Part shown: piece by piece, positions 18,152 through 27,500 of the stretch | How the letters are laid out: every line of letters begins with the position of its first letter | Position numbering within the stretch: the stretch's first letter is position 1 | Origin: Erythrobacter sp. F6033 | GTDB lineage: Bacteria > Pseudomonadota > Alphaproteobacteria > Sphingomonadales > Sphingomonadaceae | Assembly: GCF_023016005.1 (NCBI RefSeq) | Contig: NZ_JALKAZ010000001.1 | Span: forward strand, 1,922,001-1,986,000 | Direction: 5' to 3' | DNA length: 64,000 nucleotides | Program-made: the position numbers and the translations under genes | The notes under the pieces: generated by a model | The model's input: the letters and a program-made list of their open reading frames with translations, nothing else | Told to the model about the DNA's origin: nothing | Database searches by the model: none

Positions 18152-19576
18152 ATGAGTAATAGTGAACATCATGGCATGAAGCCATTAGAAGGTCTTTCAC
18201 CTTACTGCCGTATGAGCAACTATGGTCAAGAACAACGGGATGATCGTTTTGGACGGTTATTCGGTGACTTGGCACCAAACTACACAAATCCTGCCATTCT
18301 AATCGAAGCCGGTAAAGCTGGCGGAAATATGGAAGACCCGAACGACAAGGGCCGTACCGACAACGTGCCCGTCGGTATGATCTTCTTCGGACAGTTCGTC
18401 GATCACGACATTACACTGGATGCATCGACCACATTTGACAGCGTCATCGACAATCCGGGCGAAGTGGCGAATGTCCGCACGCCCACGCTCGATCTGGACT
18501 GCATCTACGGCCTCGGCCCGGAGGCTCAGCCCTATCTGTTCAGTCAGGACGGCGCGTTTGCGGGCGTCAAATTGCTGACTGGTGCGGACAATCCCGGCCA
18601 AGCGGGCATCCCGGCGAGCGACCTGCTGCGCAGCCCGAATGGCCGCGCGATCATCGGCGACCCGCGCAACGATGAAAACCGGATCATCAGCCAGATCCAA
18701 CTGGCCATCATCCGCTTCCACAACCGCGTTGCACAAACATTGCACGACGAAGAAGGGTTGGAAGGGCATGACCTTTACGAAGAGGCCCGCCGGACAACCA
18801 CCTGGCACTATCAGTGGGCAGTCGTGAATGACTTCCTGACCGATATTTGCGGCAAGCCGGTCGTCGAACGCATCCTTGGCTGCGGACGCGAATTTTATTG
18901 CAGCGATGTGCCGTTCATCCCGATCGAATTTTCCGTCGCGGCCTATCGCTTCGGACATTCAATGATCCCGATGAAGGTTCAGGTGCAAAAAGGCGGCAAC
19001 CGGTTCGAGCTGTTCGGCACAAAACTGGGACGCGGGTTTGATGCGCTCAGCGATGCCGATGCGGTAGTTGATTGGCATGAGCTGCTGTTCACACCGGAAA
19101 ACCGCATCGTCGAACGCGCGCAGAAAATGGACACACTGCTCGCAGGCGATCTGCTCGATCTGCCATTCGTCAATGGCAGCGCTGCGGAGAAATCGCTTGC
19201 CACACGCAATATGCTGCGCGGCAACACCTTCCTGCTGCCAGCGGGTGAGAAAGTGGCCGAAGCGATGGGCTGCGAGCAGAAGGACATCGACAAAGTCATC
19301 AAGAAAGCCAACGATATCAACAGCGATTTCGGCGATGAGGGTATCCCGCTCTGGCTCTACATCCTGGCGGAAGCCGAAGTGATTGGCCGTGCAGAACCGA
19401 ATGGCAGCACCAATGAAGGCGAAGGCCTTGGCCCCGTCGGCGCGACTATCGTTGCCGAGGTCATCATCGGCCTGCTTGAGCTGGACGATCACGCCTATCT
19501 CGGCGCAAACCGCAATTGGTCTCCGCGTGAGGAGTGGAACACACTTGGCAAGCTTGTAACAGTGGCCCAGCCCTAA
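18152..19576 (+). CDS. Animal-type haem peroxidase
   Basis: 474 residues of the myeloperoxidase/peroxinectin superfamily. FFGQFVDHDITLD holds the distal haem His85 and the calcium-site Asp; GDPRNDEN and IIRFHNRVA are family signatures; YRFGHSMIP holds the proximal haem His269. Members oxidise halides or organic substrates with hydrogen peroxide. No Sec or Tat signal is visible, so it is either cytoplasmic or secreted by an unclassified route. The start ATG 18152 is set by GGAGG 7 bases upstream. A strong terminator follows, so it is probably monocistronic. Such genes are patchy in bacteria. Confidence 0.92.
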   Translation: MSNSEHHGMKPLEGLSPYCRMSNYGQEQRDDRFGRLFGDLAPNYTNPAILIEAGKAGGNMEDPNDKGRTDNVPVGMIFFGQFVDHDITLDASTTFDSVIDNPGEVANVRTPTLDLDCIYGLGPEAQPYLFSQDGAFAGVKLLTGADNPGQAGIPASDLLRSPNGRAIIGDPRNDENRIISQIQLAIIRFHNRVAQTLHDEEGLEGHDLYEEARRTTTWHYQWAVVNDFLTDICGKPVVERILGCGREFYCSDVPFIPIEFSVAAYRFGHSMIPMKVQVQKGGNRFELFGTKLGRGFDALSDADAVVDWHELLFTPENRIVERAQKMDTLLAGDLLDLPFVNGSAAEKSLATRNMLRGNTFLLPAGEKVAEAMGCEQKDIDKVIKKANDINSDFGDEGIPLWLYILAEAEVIGRAEPNGSTNEGEGLGPVGATIVAEVIIGLLELDDHAYLGANRNWSPREEWNTLGKLVTVAQP

Positions 19577-19595
19577 ACCGGTCACTGTTTCACAG

Positions 19596-19643
19596 AGCGG
19601 AGCAGAACACCGTCGGCCCCGGCGGATTCTGTTCCGCTTTTTT
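19596..19643 (+). terminator. Rho-independent terminator of the haem peroxidase gene
   Basis: 12-bp stem AGCGGAGCAGAA (19596-19607) with TTCTGTTCCGCT (19627-19638, one G-U pair), a 19-nt loop, then a run of T residues. Confidence 0.88.
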
Positions 19644-19648
19644 GTGGT

Positions 19649-20266
19649 TCAATCAAATTCGTAGAGCACTTCGCAGTATTCGCGCTCTTTTTCGCCATAG
19701 ATGCGCGGGCGCAAATGCTCGCCAAAGACACCGCCAATTCTTTCGGCCTGCTCATCGGGAATGAACAATCGGAACCCACCGTATTCCCAAAGCCGCTGGT
19801 TGCGCATCAGGTGGATGCAGGATTGCAACGTGTACCGGAAAATTTGTTCAGCACTGAACGGCCCATCAATTGGGTCATAAAAAACATCGCGTGGGTGTTG
19901 GCCGCGCTCCTGAATGGCGTTTCCCTTGATAAACAGCCAAAGGTTGTCGTCAGGATAGCGCTCACTGCACGACAGTCTCAACAGATGGGTTGCGCCACCT
20001 ATTCCATAGAGCGCTTTGATATTCTTGTATGGGCCGGTTTCCTGAAGCGGGATCTCATTCAGGGCATTCTCTTCGGTGAGCGTGGCCTTGTAATAAGCAT
20101 CCACTTTCCAACTAACATGGAAGCCATCTCCCCCATACGGCGAGCTGGTCATCCGAACAGTCAATCCGCAGTTCGGGTTTGTCAGATTGCCATAAATGCA
20201 CGTCCCATCGCGCGGATCGAGGTCCGGCGCATTCGAATCTATCCCGGTCGGCAACTGCTTTTCCAT
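19649..20266 (-). CDS. Conserved hypothetical protein, 205 aa
   Basis: Not recognised. Soluble, no signal peptide or membrane helix. The sequence has aromatic and charged segments (SSPYGGDGFHVSWKVDAYY, GGATHLLRLSCSERYPDDN, RLWEYGGFRLFIPDEQ) and looks like a folded globular protein rather than a shadow frame; no convincing longer frame lies opposite. It converges on the haem peroxidase and is divergent from the flavoprotein gene, 44 bases away. No good ribosome site precedes the ATG at 20266, so the exact start is uncertain. Confidence 0.65.
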   Translation of the reverse strand: MEKQLPTGIDSNAPDLDPRDGTCIYGNLTNPNCGLTVRMTSSPYGGDGFHVSWKVDAYYKATLTEENALNEIPLQETGPYKNIKALYGIGGATHLLRLSCSERYPDDNLWLFIKGNAIQERGQHPRDVFYDPIDGPFSAEQIFRYTLQSCIHLMRNQRLWEYGGFRLFIPDEQAERIGGVFGEHLRPRIYGEKEREYCEVLYEFD

Positions 20267-20310
20267 TCAGTTTGTTCGCTTTGTTGAAATTGATCTGTAA
20301 AGGCGTCTGG

Positions 20311-21516
20311 GTGCAAAACCAATATGATGTCATAATCCTCGGCGCAGGAGCCGCTGGCCTGATGTGCGCAGCGCGTGCGGGGCAAAAGGGCCTGCGCGTC
20401 GCGGTGCTCGAAAAGGCAGAAAAGCCCGGCAAGAAGATCCTGATCTCGGGCGGAGGGCGTTGCAATTTCACCAATGTGAATACCGGCCCCGGAAACTTCC
20501 TTTCCGATAACCCTCACTTCGCGAAATCCGCATTGGCCCGCTACACCGCGCAGGATTTTATCGACCTCGTAAAGCGGCACGAAATCACCTTTCATGAGAA
20601 GACATTGGGTCAACTGTTCTGCGACGGTTCCGCGAAACAGATCGTGCAAATGCTTCTGGATGAATGCCCGGACGAAAACGTCGATGTTATCTGCGATGCC
20701 GAAGTTACTGCTGTTGAGCACGACAATGATCGCTTTGCTGTGATGGCGAGCGGGCAGATATTCTCCGCTCCCAAACTTGTCATCGCAACCGGCGGTCCGT
20801 CCATTCCCAAAATGGGGGCGACCGGCTTCGCCTATGATCTCGCAAGGCAATTTGGATTGAAAGTGGTTGAGCCGCGCCCTGCGCTGGTCCCCCTCACTCT
20901 TGGCGGAGATGATGTGCTGTTCCGGGAGCTTTCCGGCGTATCCGCTCCGGTCACCGCACGTACTGGCGCGGGAAAGACAAAAGCCGAATTTGCCGAAGCC
21001 GCTTTGTTCACACATCGAGGGCTTTCCGGCCCTGCCATCCTCCAGATCTCGTCTTACTGGCGCAGCGGCGAAGAGATCGGGATCAAATTCCTACCCGAAG
21101 CCGAAGCAGAATGGCTGATCGGCCTCAAGAAAGATTACCCCCGCGCCAACTTGCGCACCGTGCTGCGTCACCATCTGCCGGATCGGCTCGCAAACGCATT
21201 GGCAGACCGGATCGGCATCGAAACCGAGTTTAGCAATGTGCCTGATAAAGCTTTGCGAAGCGCAGGCGCGCAGCTTGCCGATTGGCGCTTCTCCCCGAAC
21301 GGCACAGAGGGCTTTGCCAAGGCGGAGGTGACCATAGGCGGAATCTCTACCGCCGAGCTTTCATCTCAAACGATGGAAGCCAAGAAGGTGCCCGGTCTTT
21401 ACGCGATCGGCGAGGCGGTGGATGTCACTGGCTGGTTGGGCGGTTACAATTTCCAATGGGCATGGGCCAGCGGGGTCGCCGCAGCGGAAGCCTTGGCGCA
21501 AGCAAAACACTCTTAA
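20311..21516 (+). CDS. HI0933/BaiN-family FAD-dependent oxidoreductase
   Basis: 401 residues. The N-terminal FAD dinucleotide fold, YDVIILGAGAAGLMCAARAG, is followed by the family signature KPGKKILISGGGRCNFTN, and the C-terminus closes the FAD site with YAIGEAVDVTGWLGGYNFQW. HI0933-type proteins are flavoproteins of largely unknown substrate. The likely start is GTG 20311, with AAGG 8 bases before it; the frame is open another 132 bases upstream, but that part reads over the neighbouring divergent gene and has no similarity. Confidence 0.92.
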   Translation: MQNQYDVIILGAGAAGLMCAARAGQKGLRVAVLEKAEKPGKKILISGGGRCNFTNVNTGPGNFLSDNPHFAKSALARYTAQDFIDLVKRHEITFHEKTLGQLFCDGSAKQIVQMLLDECPDENVDVICDAEVTAVEHDNDRFAVMASGQIFSAPKLVIATGGPSIPKMGATGFAYDLARQFGLKVVEPRPALVPLTLGGDDVLFRELSGVSAPVTARTGAGKTKAEFAEAALFTHRGLSGPAILQISSYWRSGEEIGIKFLPEAEAEWLIGLKKDYPRANLRTVLRHHLPDRLANALADRIGIETEFSNVPDKALRSAGAQLADWRFSPNGTEGFAKAEVTIGGISTAELSSQTMEAKKVPGLYAIGEAVDVTGWLGGYNFQWAWASGVAAAEALAQAKHS

Positions 21517-21526
21517 AGGGGATCAC

Positions 21527-21946
21527 ATGTCACAAGTGAGCATCACCGCCGGGCGCATTCTGCTGGGTCTATATTTTCTGCTGCCCGGCCTGATGAAAGT
21601 CGCGGCGCCAGCGCAAACCATCGCCTACATGGAAAGCCACAACATCGCCTTTGCCGAGCCGCTGATGTGGTTCGCCGCTGCGGCGAACATTATCGGCGGG
21701 TTGCTGCTGATTGCCGGGAGGCATGTGAAGCTCGTCGCCTATGGCTGTGTGGTCTACATTCTGCTGGTCAACGTGTTGTTGCATGGCTTTTGGGGCGTGA
21801 CCGAAAATGTGGTCGAGCGCGAAACGCAGAACTTTATCAAAAACCTTGGCATTTTGGCCGGGCTGCTGGTTCTCGCAGGCTTCTCGCCCGCACGCAGTCT
21901 GTCTAGCGCAGGTTGGTGGCGCAGCGACAAAGCTGTCACCGGATAA
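21527..21946 (+). CDS. DoxX family membrane protein
   Basis: 139 residues with four predicted helices: GRILLGLYFLLPGLMKV, PLMWFAAAANIIGGLLLIAG, VKLVAYGCVVYILLVNVL and NLGILAGLLVLAGF. This is the DoxX/terminal-oxidase-subunit-like fold, role unclear. Start at ATG 21527 with AAGGGG upstream, 10 bases after the flavoprotein stop, so the two are probably co-transcribed. Confidence 0.85.
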   Translation: MSQVSITAGRILLGLYFLLPGLMKVAAPAQTIAYMESHNIAFAEPLMWFAAAANIIGGLLLIAGRHVKLVAYGCVVYILLVNVLLHGFWGVTENVVERETQNFIKNLGILAGLLVLAGFSPARSLSSAGWWRSDKAVTG

Positions 21947-22105
21947 CCGAAAGCGCACGCACGAAAGTTTCAAAGCAGCTGTTGAAACGGCAACACTTCC
22001 GCGCGCGTGAGGTTGTCACGGGACTGAAACGCACCTACCCATTACTCCAGAGCTCGAAAACGGGCCGAAACGGGCCAGTTCTTGGTTCGCTTGCGGGAGA
22101 AACCC

Positions 22106-23761
22106 TTGCGGCAATTGCAGGGCATGGATTCATCGTTTGTAGCGATGGAATCGCCAAACTCGCCGATGCATATCGGCAGTGTACTGATTTACAATCCGGC
22201 GACCGCCCCGGGCGGCTTCGTTCGGTTTAAAGACATTCTTGGCTTCATCGAAAGCCGGATGCAGCTTTCCAAGACGATGCGACAGCGTCTTGTGCGCGTC
22301 CCGTTTGACCTCGATTATCCCTATTGGATCGAAGACCCCGATTTCGATCTGGAATACCACGTCCGCCACGTGGCTCTGCCCAAGCCGGGCGATTGGCGTC
22401 AGCTGTGCATTCAGGCCGCGCGCATTCACGCCCGTCCGCTCGATCTGAACCGTCCGCCGTGGGAATTTACCGTGGTCGAGGGTCTCGACAATGTGCGCGA
22501 CTATCCGCCGGGCTGCTTCGCGTTCGTTACCAAGGTTCACCACGCGGCGATTGATGGTATGAGCGGGATTGACCTGATGGAGGCGCTCCACACGGTCACA
22601 CCCAACGCAGCGCCGCCCAATAAACCCGATGATTGGAAACCTGAGAAGGTCCCCGGTCCGGTCGAATTGCTCGGCAAATCCTACTTCAACGCGATCCTCA
22701 ACCCGCTGAAACAAGCGCAGGTCGCCGCCCAGGCCGTCCCCGGTGTTGCGAGCGCGATCAAAGGGCTGGTGACGCGCGATTTCAAGCTCAGCACTGATAT
22801 GGTGCCGCCGCGCACCCGCTTTAACCGGACAATCTCACCGCATCGCGTGGTCGAAGGAGCGAGCTTCCCGCTGGCCGATATGAAGGCGATCCGCGCACTC
22901 TTGCCCGATGCCAAGGTCAACGACGTTGCCATTGCCATCATTGGCGGCGCGCTTAACAAATATCTCACATCGAAAGGCGACCTGCCCAAAACGACGATGA
23001 CAGCCATGGCGCCAATCTCTGTCCGATCTAAGGATGAGAAGGGCGATATGGGCAATCAGGTCGCGGCCATGGTCGCGCCGCTTGGCACGCATCTTTCCGA
23101 TCCTAAGGAACGGCTTGAATATGTGTTCGGCCAGACCAGCAATTCCAAAGCGATGACAAACGCTCTGGGCGCGCGCACCATGACCGAGGTGAGCAAGGTC
23201 AATCCGCTGCTCTACATGGCGCTGGGCGCGCAGCTCTTTAGCCGGGTTAGCATCGCGCACAAGCTGGCGATGCCGTTCAACACTGTTGTTACCAACGTAC
23301 CCGGCCCGCCGGTTCATATCTATTCGTCGGGCGCACGGATGGAGAGCATGGCGCTCTCGCTGATCTGCCTGACCGATGGATTGGGCCTCGCCCATGTCGT
23401 GCAATCCTATGTCGATGAAGCCTATATCAGCTTCACCGCATGCCGCGACATCATGCCGGACCCCGAATTCTACGCGGAATGCCTGCAGGAAAGCTTCGAA
23501 GACCTGCTCGCTGCGGCCAAGGCCGTGGATGCCCAATCCGCAACAAAGAAGCCCGCAGCAAAAGCGCCCGCAAAAAAGGCAGCGCCCAAAAAAGCGCCTG
23601 CTCGTAAGCCCGCGGCGCGTAAAGCGCCCGCTAAGAAAGCCGCACCTACAAAAACGACGACCGCCCCTAAAACGGGAGCACGCAAAACACCTGCGCGCAA
23701 AACGGTCGCAAAACGCAAACCAACAACAACAATCGGTCGCAAGCCCAAGGAGACGAAATAA
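22106..23761 (+). CDS. Wax ester synthase/diacylglycerol acyltransferase with a Lys/Ala/Pro-rich tail
   Basis: 551 residues. Acyl-CoA-dependent synthesis of wax esters or triacylglycerol at the inner membrane. Active-site motif HHAAIDG (His145, His146, Asp150); PLDLNRPPWEF and NVPGPPVHIY are further signatures of the family. The start is taken as TTG 22106: it gives MRQLQGMDSSF, as in relatives, and GGGAGA sits 5 bases upstream; ATG 22124 would drop the conserved RQLQG. The last 73 residues (from about 479) are nearly all Lys, Ala, Pro, Arg and Thr, like the tails of histone H1-like and PhaF-type proteins. Stop overlaps the next start (TAATG). Confidence 0.92.
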   Translation: MRQLQGMDSSFVAMESPNSPMHIGSVLIYNPATAPGGFVRFKDILGFIESRMQLSKTMRQRLVRVPFDLDYPYWIEDPDFDLEYHVRHVALPKPGDWRQLCIQAARIHARPLDLNRPPWEFTVVEGLDNVRDYPPGCFAFVTKVHHAAIDGMSGIDLMEALHTVTPNAAPPNKPDDWKPEKVPGPVELLGKSYFNAILNPLKQAQVAAQAVPGVASAIKGLVTRDFKLSTDMVPPRTRFNRTISPHRVVEGASFPLADMKAIRALLPDAKVNDVAIAIIGGALNKYLTSKGDLPKTTMTAMAPISVRSKDEKGDMGNQVAAMVAPLGTHLSDPKERLEYVFGQTSNSKAMTNALGARTMTEVSKVNPLLYMALGAQLFSRVSIAHKLAMPFNTVVTNVPGPPVHIYSSGARMESMALSLICLTDGLGLAHVVQSYVDEAYISFTACRDIMPDPEFYAECLQESFEDLLAAAKAVDAQSATKKPAAKAPAKKAAPKKAPARKPAARKAPAKKAAPTKTTTAPKTGARKTPARKTVAKRKPTTTIGRKPKETK

Positions 23762-24579
23762 TGGCAAGCATGGCACCCAGCCCGCACGCCGGTGGATTAG
23801 AATTGCCCGCAGCAGTTCCGCCCAACCGGTTCTGGACTCTCGCCGAAGGCCGCGCCTTTTTCGAACTGGGCGCGTTTTACGCGAGCAGCCCGTTTTTGAT
23901 GAACCTCGCCAAGGGAGACGGTCACTCCGTTTTGACCCTCCCCGGCTTTATGGCGACGAACAGCTCGACCATTCCGATGCGGCGCCTGCTCAAGCGGCTG
24001 AACTACGATGCGCATGGCTGGGAAGCCGGACGCAATGTCCGTGTGAATGAAGAATTGCTCTCCAGTCTCGAACATCAATTGACCCGTCAGCACAAGGAAA
24101 GCGGGCGCAAGGTCTCGCTTGTCGGTTGGAGCCTTGGCGGCGTGCTTGCGCGCGAACTCGCAAAACTTCATCCGGAAAAAGTGCGTCAGGTGATCAGCCT
24201 AGGCAGTCCGATCTCGGATGATCGCAATCACACCAGCGCCGCGCGTCTGTTCAAACTGTTCAACGGCGATGAGCCAGAGAAACTTCGCGGTGGCCAGTTC
24301 GAAGGCCTTGATATCGCTCCGCCGGTTCCCACAACATCAATCTGGACCAAGACGGACGGTGTGGTTCACTGGCGCGGAAGCGTTCAGCACCCTCACAAAG
24401 GGCATGAAAACCAGCCATTCGAGAATATCGAGGTTTACGCCAGCCATTGCGGCCTTGGCGTCAATCCGAGCGTGATGGTGGCACTCGCTGACAGGCTGGC
24501 GCAGAAAGAGGGTGAGTGGTCACCATTCCTGCCCAAGCCGCATCAGCGCATCCTGTTTCCAAAAACCAGTATGAATTAA
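23761..24579 (+). CDS. Alpha/beta hydrolase, lipase/esterase-like
   Basis: 272 residues. LTLPGFMATNSST lies at the oxyanion-side loop, and the nucleophile elbow is GWSLGG with Ser124 (SLVGWSLGGVLARELAKLHP). A His near the end (VYASHCGLGVNPSV) could complete the triad. No signal peptide. Starts one base inside the acyltransferase stop, with AAGGAG upstream, so the two proteins are made together; a role in turning over or editing neutral lipid is inferred. The stop overlaps that of the TonB receptor gene at TTAA (24576-24579). Confidence 0.86.
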   Translation: MASMAPSPHAGGLELPAAVPPNRFWTLAEGRAFFELGAFYASSPFLMNLAKGDGHSVLTLPGFMATNSSTIPMRRLLKRLNYDAHGWEAGRNVRVNEELLSSLEHQLTRQHKESGRKVSLVGWSLGGVLARELAKLHPEKVRQVISLGSPISDDRNHTSAARLFKLFNGDEPEKLRGGQFEGLDIAPPVPTTSIWTKTDGVVHWRGSVQHPHKGHENQPFENIEVYASHCGLGVNPSVMVALADRLAQKEGEWSPFLPKPHQRILFPKTSMN

Positions 24580-27500
24580 AATAACTTCCGAATATCGATC
24601 CCGATGAAACGGCCAGTCGGATCGATCAGAAATGGTTGGTAATTGATCGGCGTATCACCGTTGTCATCGGTGACGTCGCGCCGCGCATCGAAGATGTTAT
24701 CAGCACGCAAGCTGATACGAAGGTTTTTGAGCGCTCCTTCGTTCTTGCCGACGAGTTCGCCGACATTGGAGAATAGGCGCAGGTCAAAGCGGAGCAGATC
24801 TTCGAAGAACAAGTCGCTGCTGCCCGCAAAACCAGAGCCATTGAGGCGCGTCTCCCCCGTGTACCGCCCTGAAACCCGCATGCCGACGCCCGCGCCGAAT
24901 ATGCCGCCTTCAAGCCGCGTGCTGTGACGCGGGAAACCGAATGCACTGGTCCCATCACCGTTTAGCTGATCAAGCGGTGCAAGACCGGGCGCGATGATGA
25001 TCTCATTTTCGAGCTCGATCGTATGGTTGAGCGAAAGGAAATAACGGAAACCCGAAAAAGATCGGCGCGCGAGCGGGTTGAACCCTCCGGGAGGTCCACC
25101 GCCACCGCGCGCCTGCTGGCCGCCTTGGCCGCCCTGTTGGGAGCCGCTTTGCTCATTCGAACAGAAACGCTCGCGCAGGCCAGCGATCCGCTCATCCGTG
25201 ATATTACCGTTTTCGTCACGCAAACGCCCGAGCATCATCTCCGCCATGCTCGGATCAAAGCCGGGAAGCTCGTCGGAGACGTCTTCTCCCGCTTCGATAC
25301 GCGTGATGAGAGCGCGGATGCGCGCGGGGCCATCCTCGGCGCATGCGATAGCGCGGAATGCCGCGAATCCTTGCGGACGTTCGCCTTCTGGCGCGTCTGC
25401 GGGAGCACCTGAAGGTGGCTCCTCGCCGCGTCGGTCACCGCGCGGGCCGCCGGGACGTCCGCCCATGCTTTCCGGATCGAAACTGCAGATGCGCTCGCGC
25501 ACAGCCGCCAGCCGCTCGGGATCGACATCGCCATTCTCGTCGCGAACGCGCGACAACAGCCGCTCAAAGCGCTGGGCGTCAAAACCGGGAATAGTCGCGG
25601 ACAAATCTTCGCCATTCTCGACCGCTTCGACCAGTCGGGTCAAAACATCGAGACCATCATCGGCGCAAATGCGCGTGCGAAATTCCATAAAGGCCGCGCG
25701 TTGTTCGGCGGTAGGTGGGCCGCCGCGGCGCCCTTCTGGCGGGCCGCCTTGGGGACGCCCTTCGGCTTGCTGCGGCGCCGGACTGCTGCTCTGGCCGCCG
25801 CCCGGAGCATTGCCTTGCGGTCTGCCTCTACCGGGGCGTCCGCCGCCTGGTCTGCCGCCGCTTTGCCCACCGCCAATGCTTCCGCGTGTGAACAACCCGA
25901 ATTGCAACCGATCCGCGCGCGTCTCAGAAAATGTCACAAATCGCGTATCAAGCGCCACCAACTGGCCGGCGGTATCGCGGGTAATCCGATCCGGGAATGC
26001 AGCCTCGATCTCAGGCGTGATAATCGGAAGACCGCGCGTCACATCGCTTGAACGGTTACGGATATACTCAACTGTAAAGCGGGTATTTTCCCAAAACGGC
26101 AGCTGCCAGTTTGCTGCAAACTTCCAATCACTTTGTGTTTCGGCCAGCAGATCGGGGTTGCCGCCTGTGGTCACCGTGGCCAGCACAGTCTCGCCTTTGG
26201 TGAAATCGAACACCGGCGTGTTGAAGAAGATGACCTCAGGATTGCCGAGAGCGGACAAAGACGGCGCGACTTCCCGTTCGATATATGTCGCGGACAAATT
26301 GAGCTTATCAGTCGGCGCCCATGTCAGGCCGATCGTATAATCGCCCAGCGTGCCGAAATCGGAAAGGTTATCGAGACCGGCTTGCGCATTCAGCGTGAAA
26401 CTGCCCAAGGCATCCGCAAAGCCGGTCCGGCGGCTGGTAATCGGGATTGTCAGGTTTGCGCCCGTGGAAAGATTGCCGCGTGTGAGCGACACATCTTGGA
26501 AAGAACGGGAATCTGATGTTTGCAAATTGGTCCATGAGTACCCGACATCAAATGTCGCCAACACTTCGCCTGCCGGTAAATTGGCAATCGGGCCGCGCAG
26601 CGTGTTGAACGTACTGCCAAAAATGTTACGCGTATCGGCTGTGTCAAAGCGTGTCGTGACGCCCGATGGCAACAGGCCATCGATGGCCAAATCGCCAGCC
26701 AATGCAGACGCTTCAAAGCCGCTGGTATCGAACAGCTGGTCAATCTGCTGCGCCGTTGCGGAATAACTCACATTATAGGTGCTGGTCAGGCGAAAGGCAT
26801 TGATGCGTTTCGTCAATGAGCCTGAGCTGGAAAGCGTATCGGTGGAGCTGATCTGTTGCAGCGGCGTGTCCGCTCCGAACACGCGGAATGCGCTGTTGCC
26901 GCCTGCATCTGTCAAAGTGACGGAGTTTAATCCACGCAGAGAGCGGCTATCATTGCGGGCATAGTTCAGATTTGCGCTCACAGAAGTGCCGCTGTCGATA
27001 TAGGCTTTGGCCCAGCTTAAATTGCCCTCTAGCGAACGGCTGTCAGAGATCAGGCTGCGGAACGGTGCTTGGTCGGGATCTCCGGCGAGATCGGACACAG
27101 ACGTCGCAGTCTGAATGATGTCACGCTCGCTTTCGGTCATCAGCGAGGTATCGCTGGCTTCGAAATTGACGTTTATCCGCCCGCCATTGGCGATCTGTAG
27201 AAAGCCCAATTCCTGTTCGCGCCGATGATACCCGCCGCGCGAAGGCCCTTCGAATTCGAATTCAACTTCCGCGTTGTTATAGTTTTCCTTCAGGATCAGA
27301 TTGATCACGCGCCGATCAGGCGGAAAGCCGAAACGCTGCGCAGTTTCCTCTGGAAAAACTTCAACCCGCGCCAATGCTTCGGGTGGGTAATTGGCGAATT
27401 CGCGGAATGATCCGACGCGGATGCCATTGATCAAGATAACGGGACGACCGCCATCACCACGACCACGCGCCGAGCCTGTTTGGTTGGTTATCTGCGTTAC

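Noticed and set aside
25078..26340. Long open frame on the + strand opposite the TonB receptor
   Set aside because: Ser/Arg/Pro-rich composition arises from the Gly/Pro-rich insertion read backwards; the receptor frame has clear signal, plug and barrel end.
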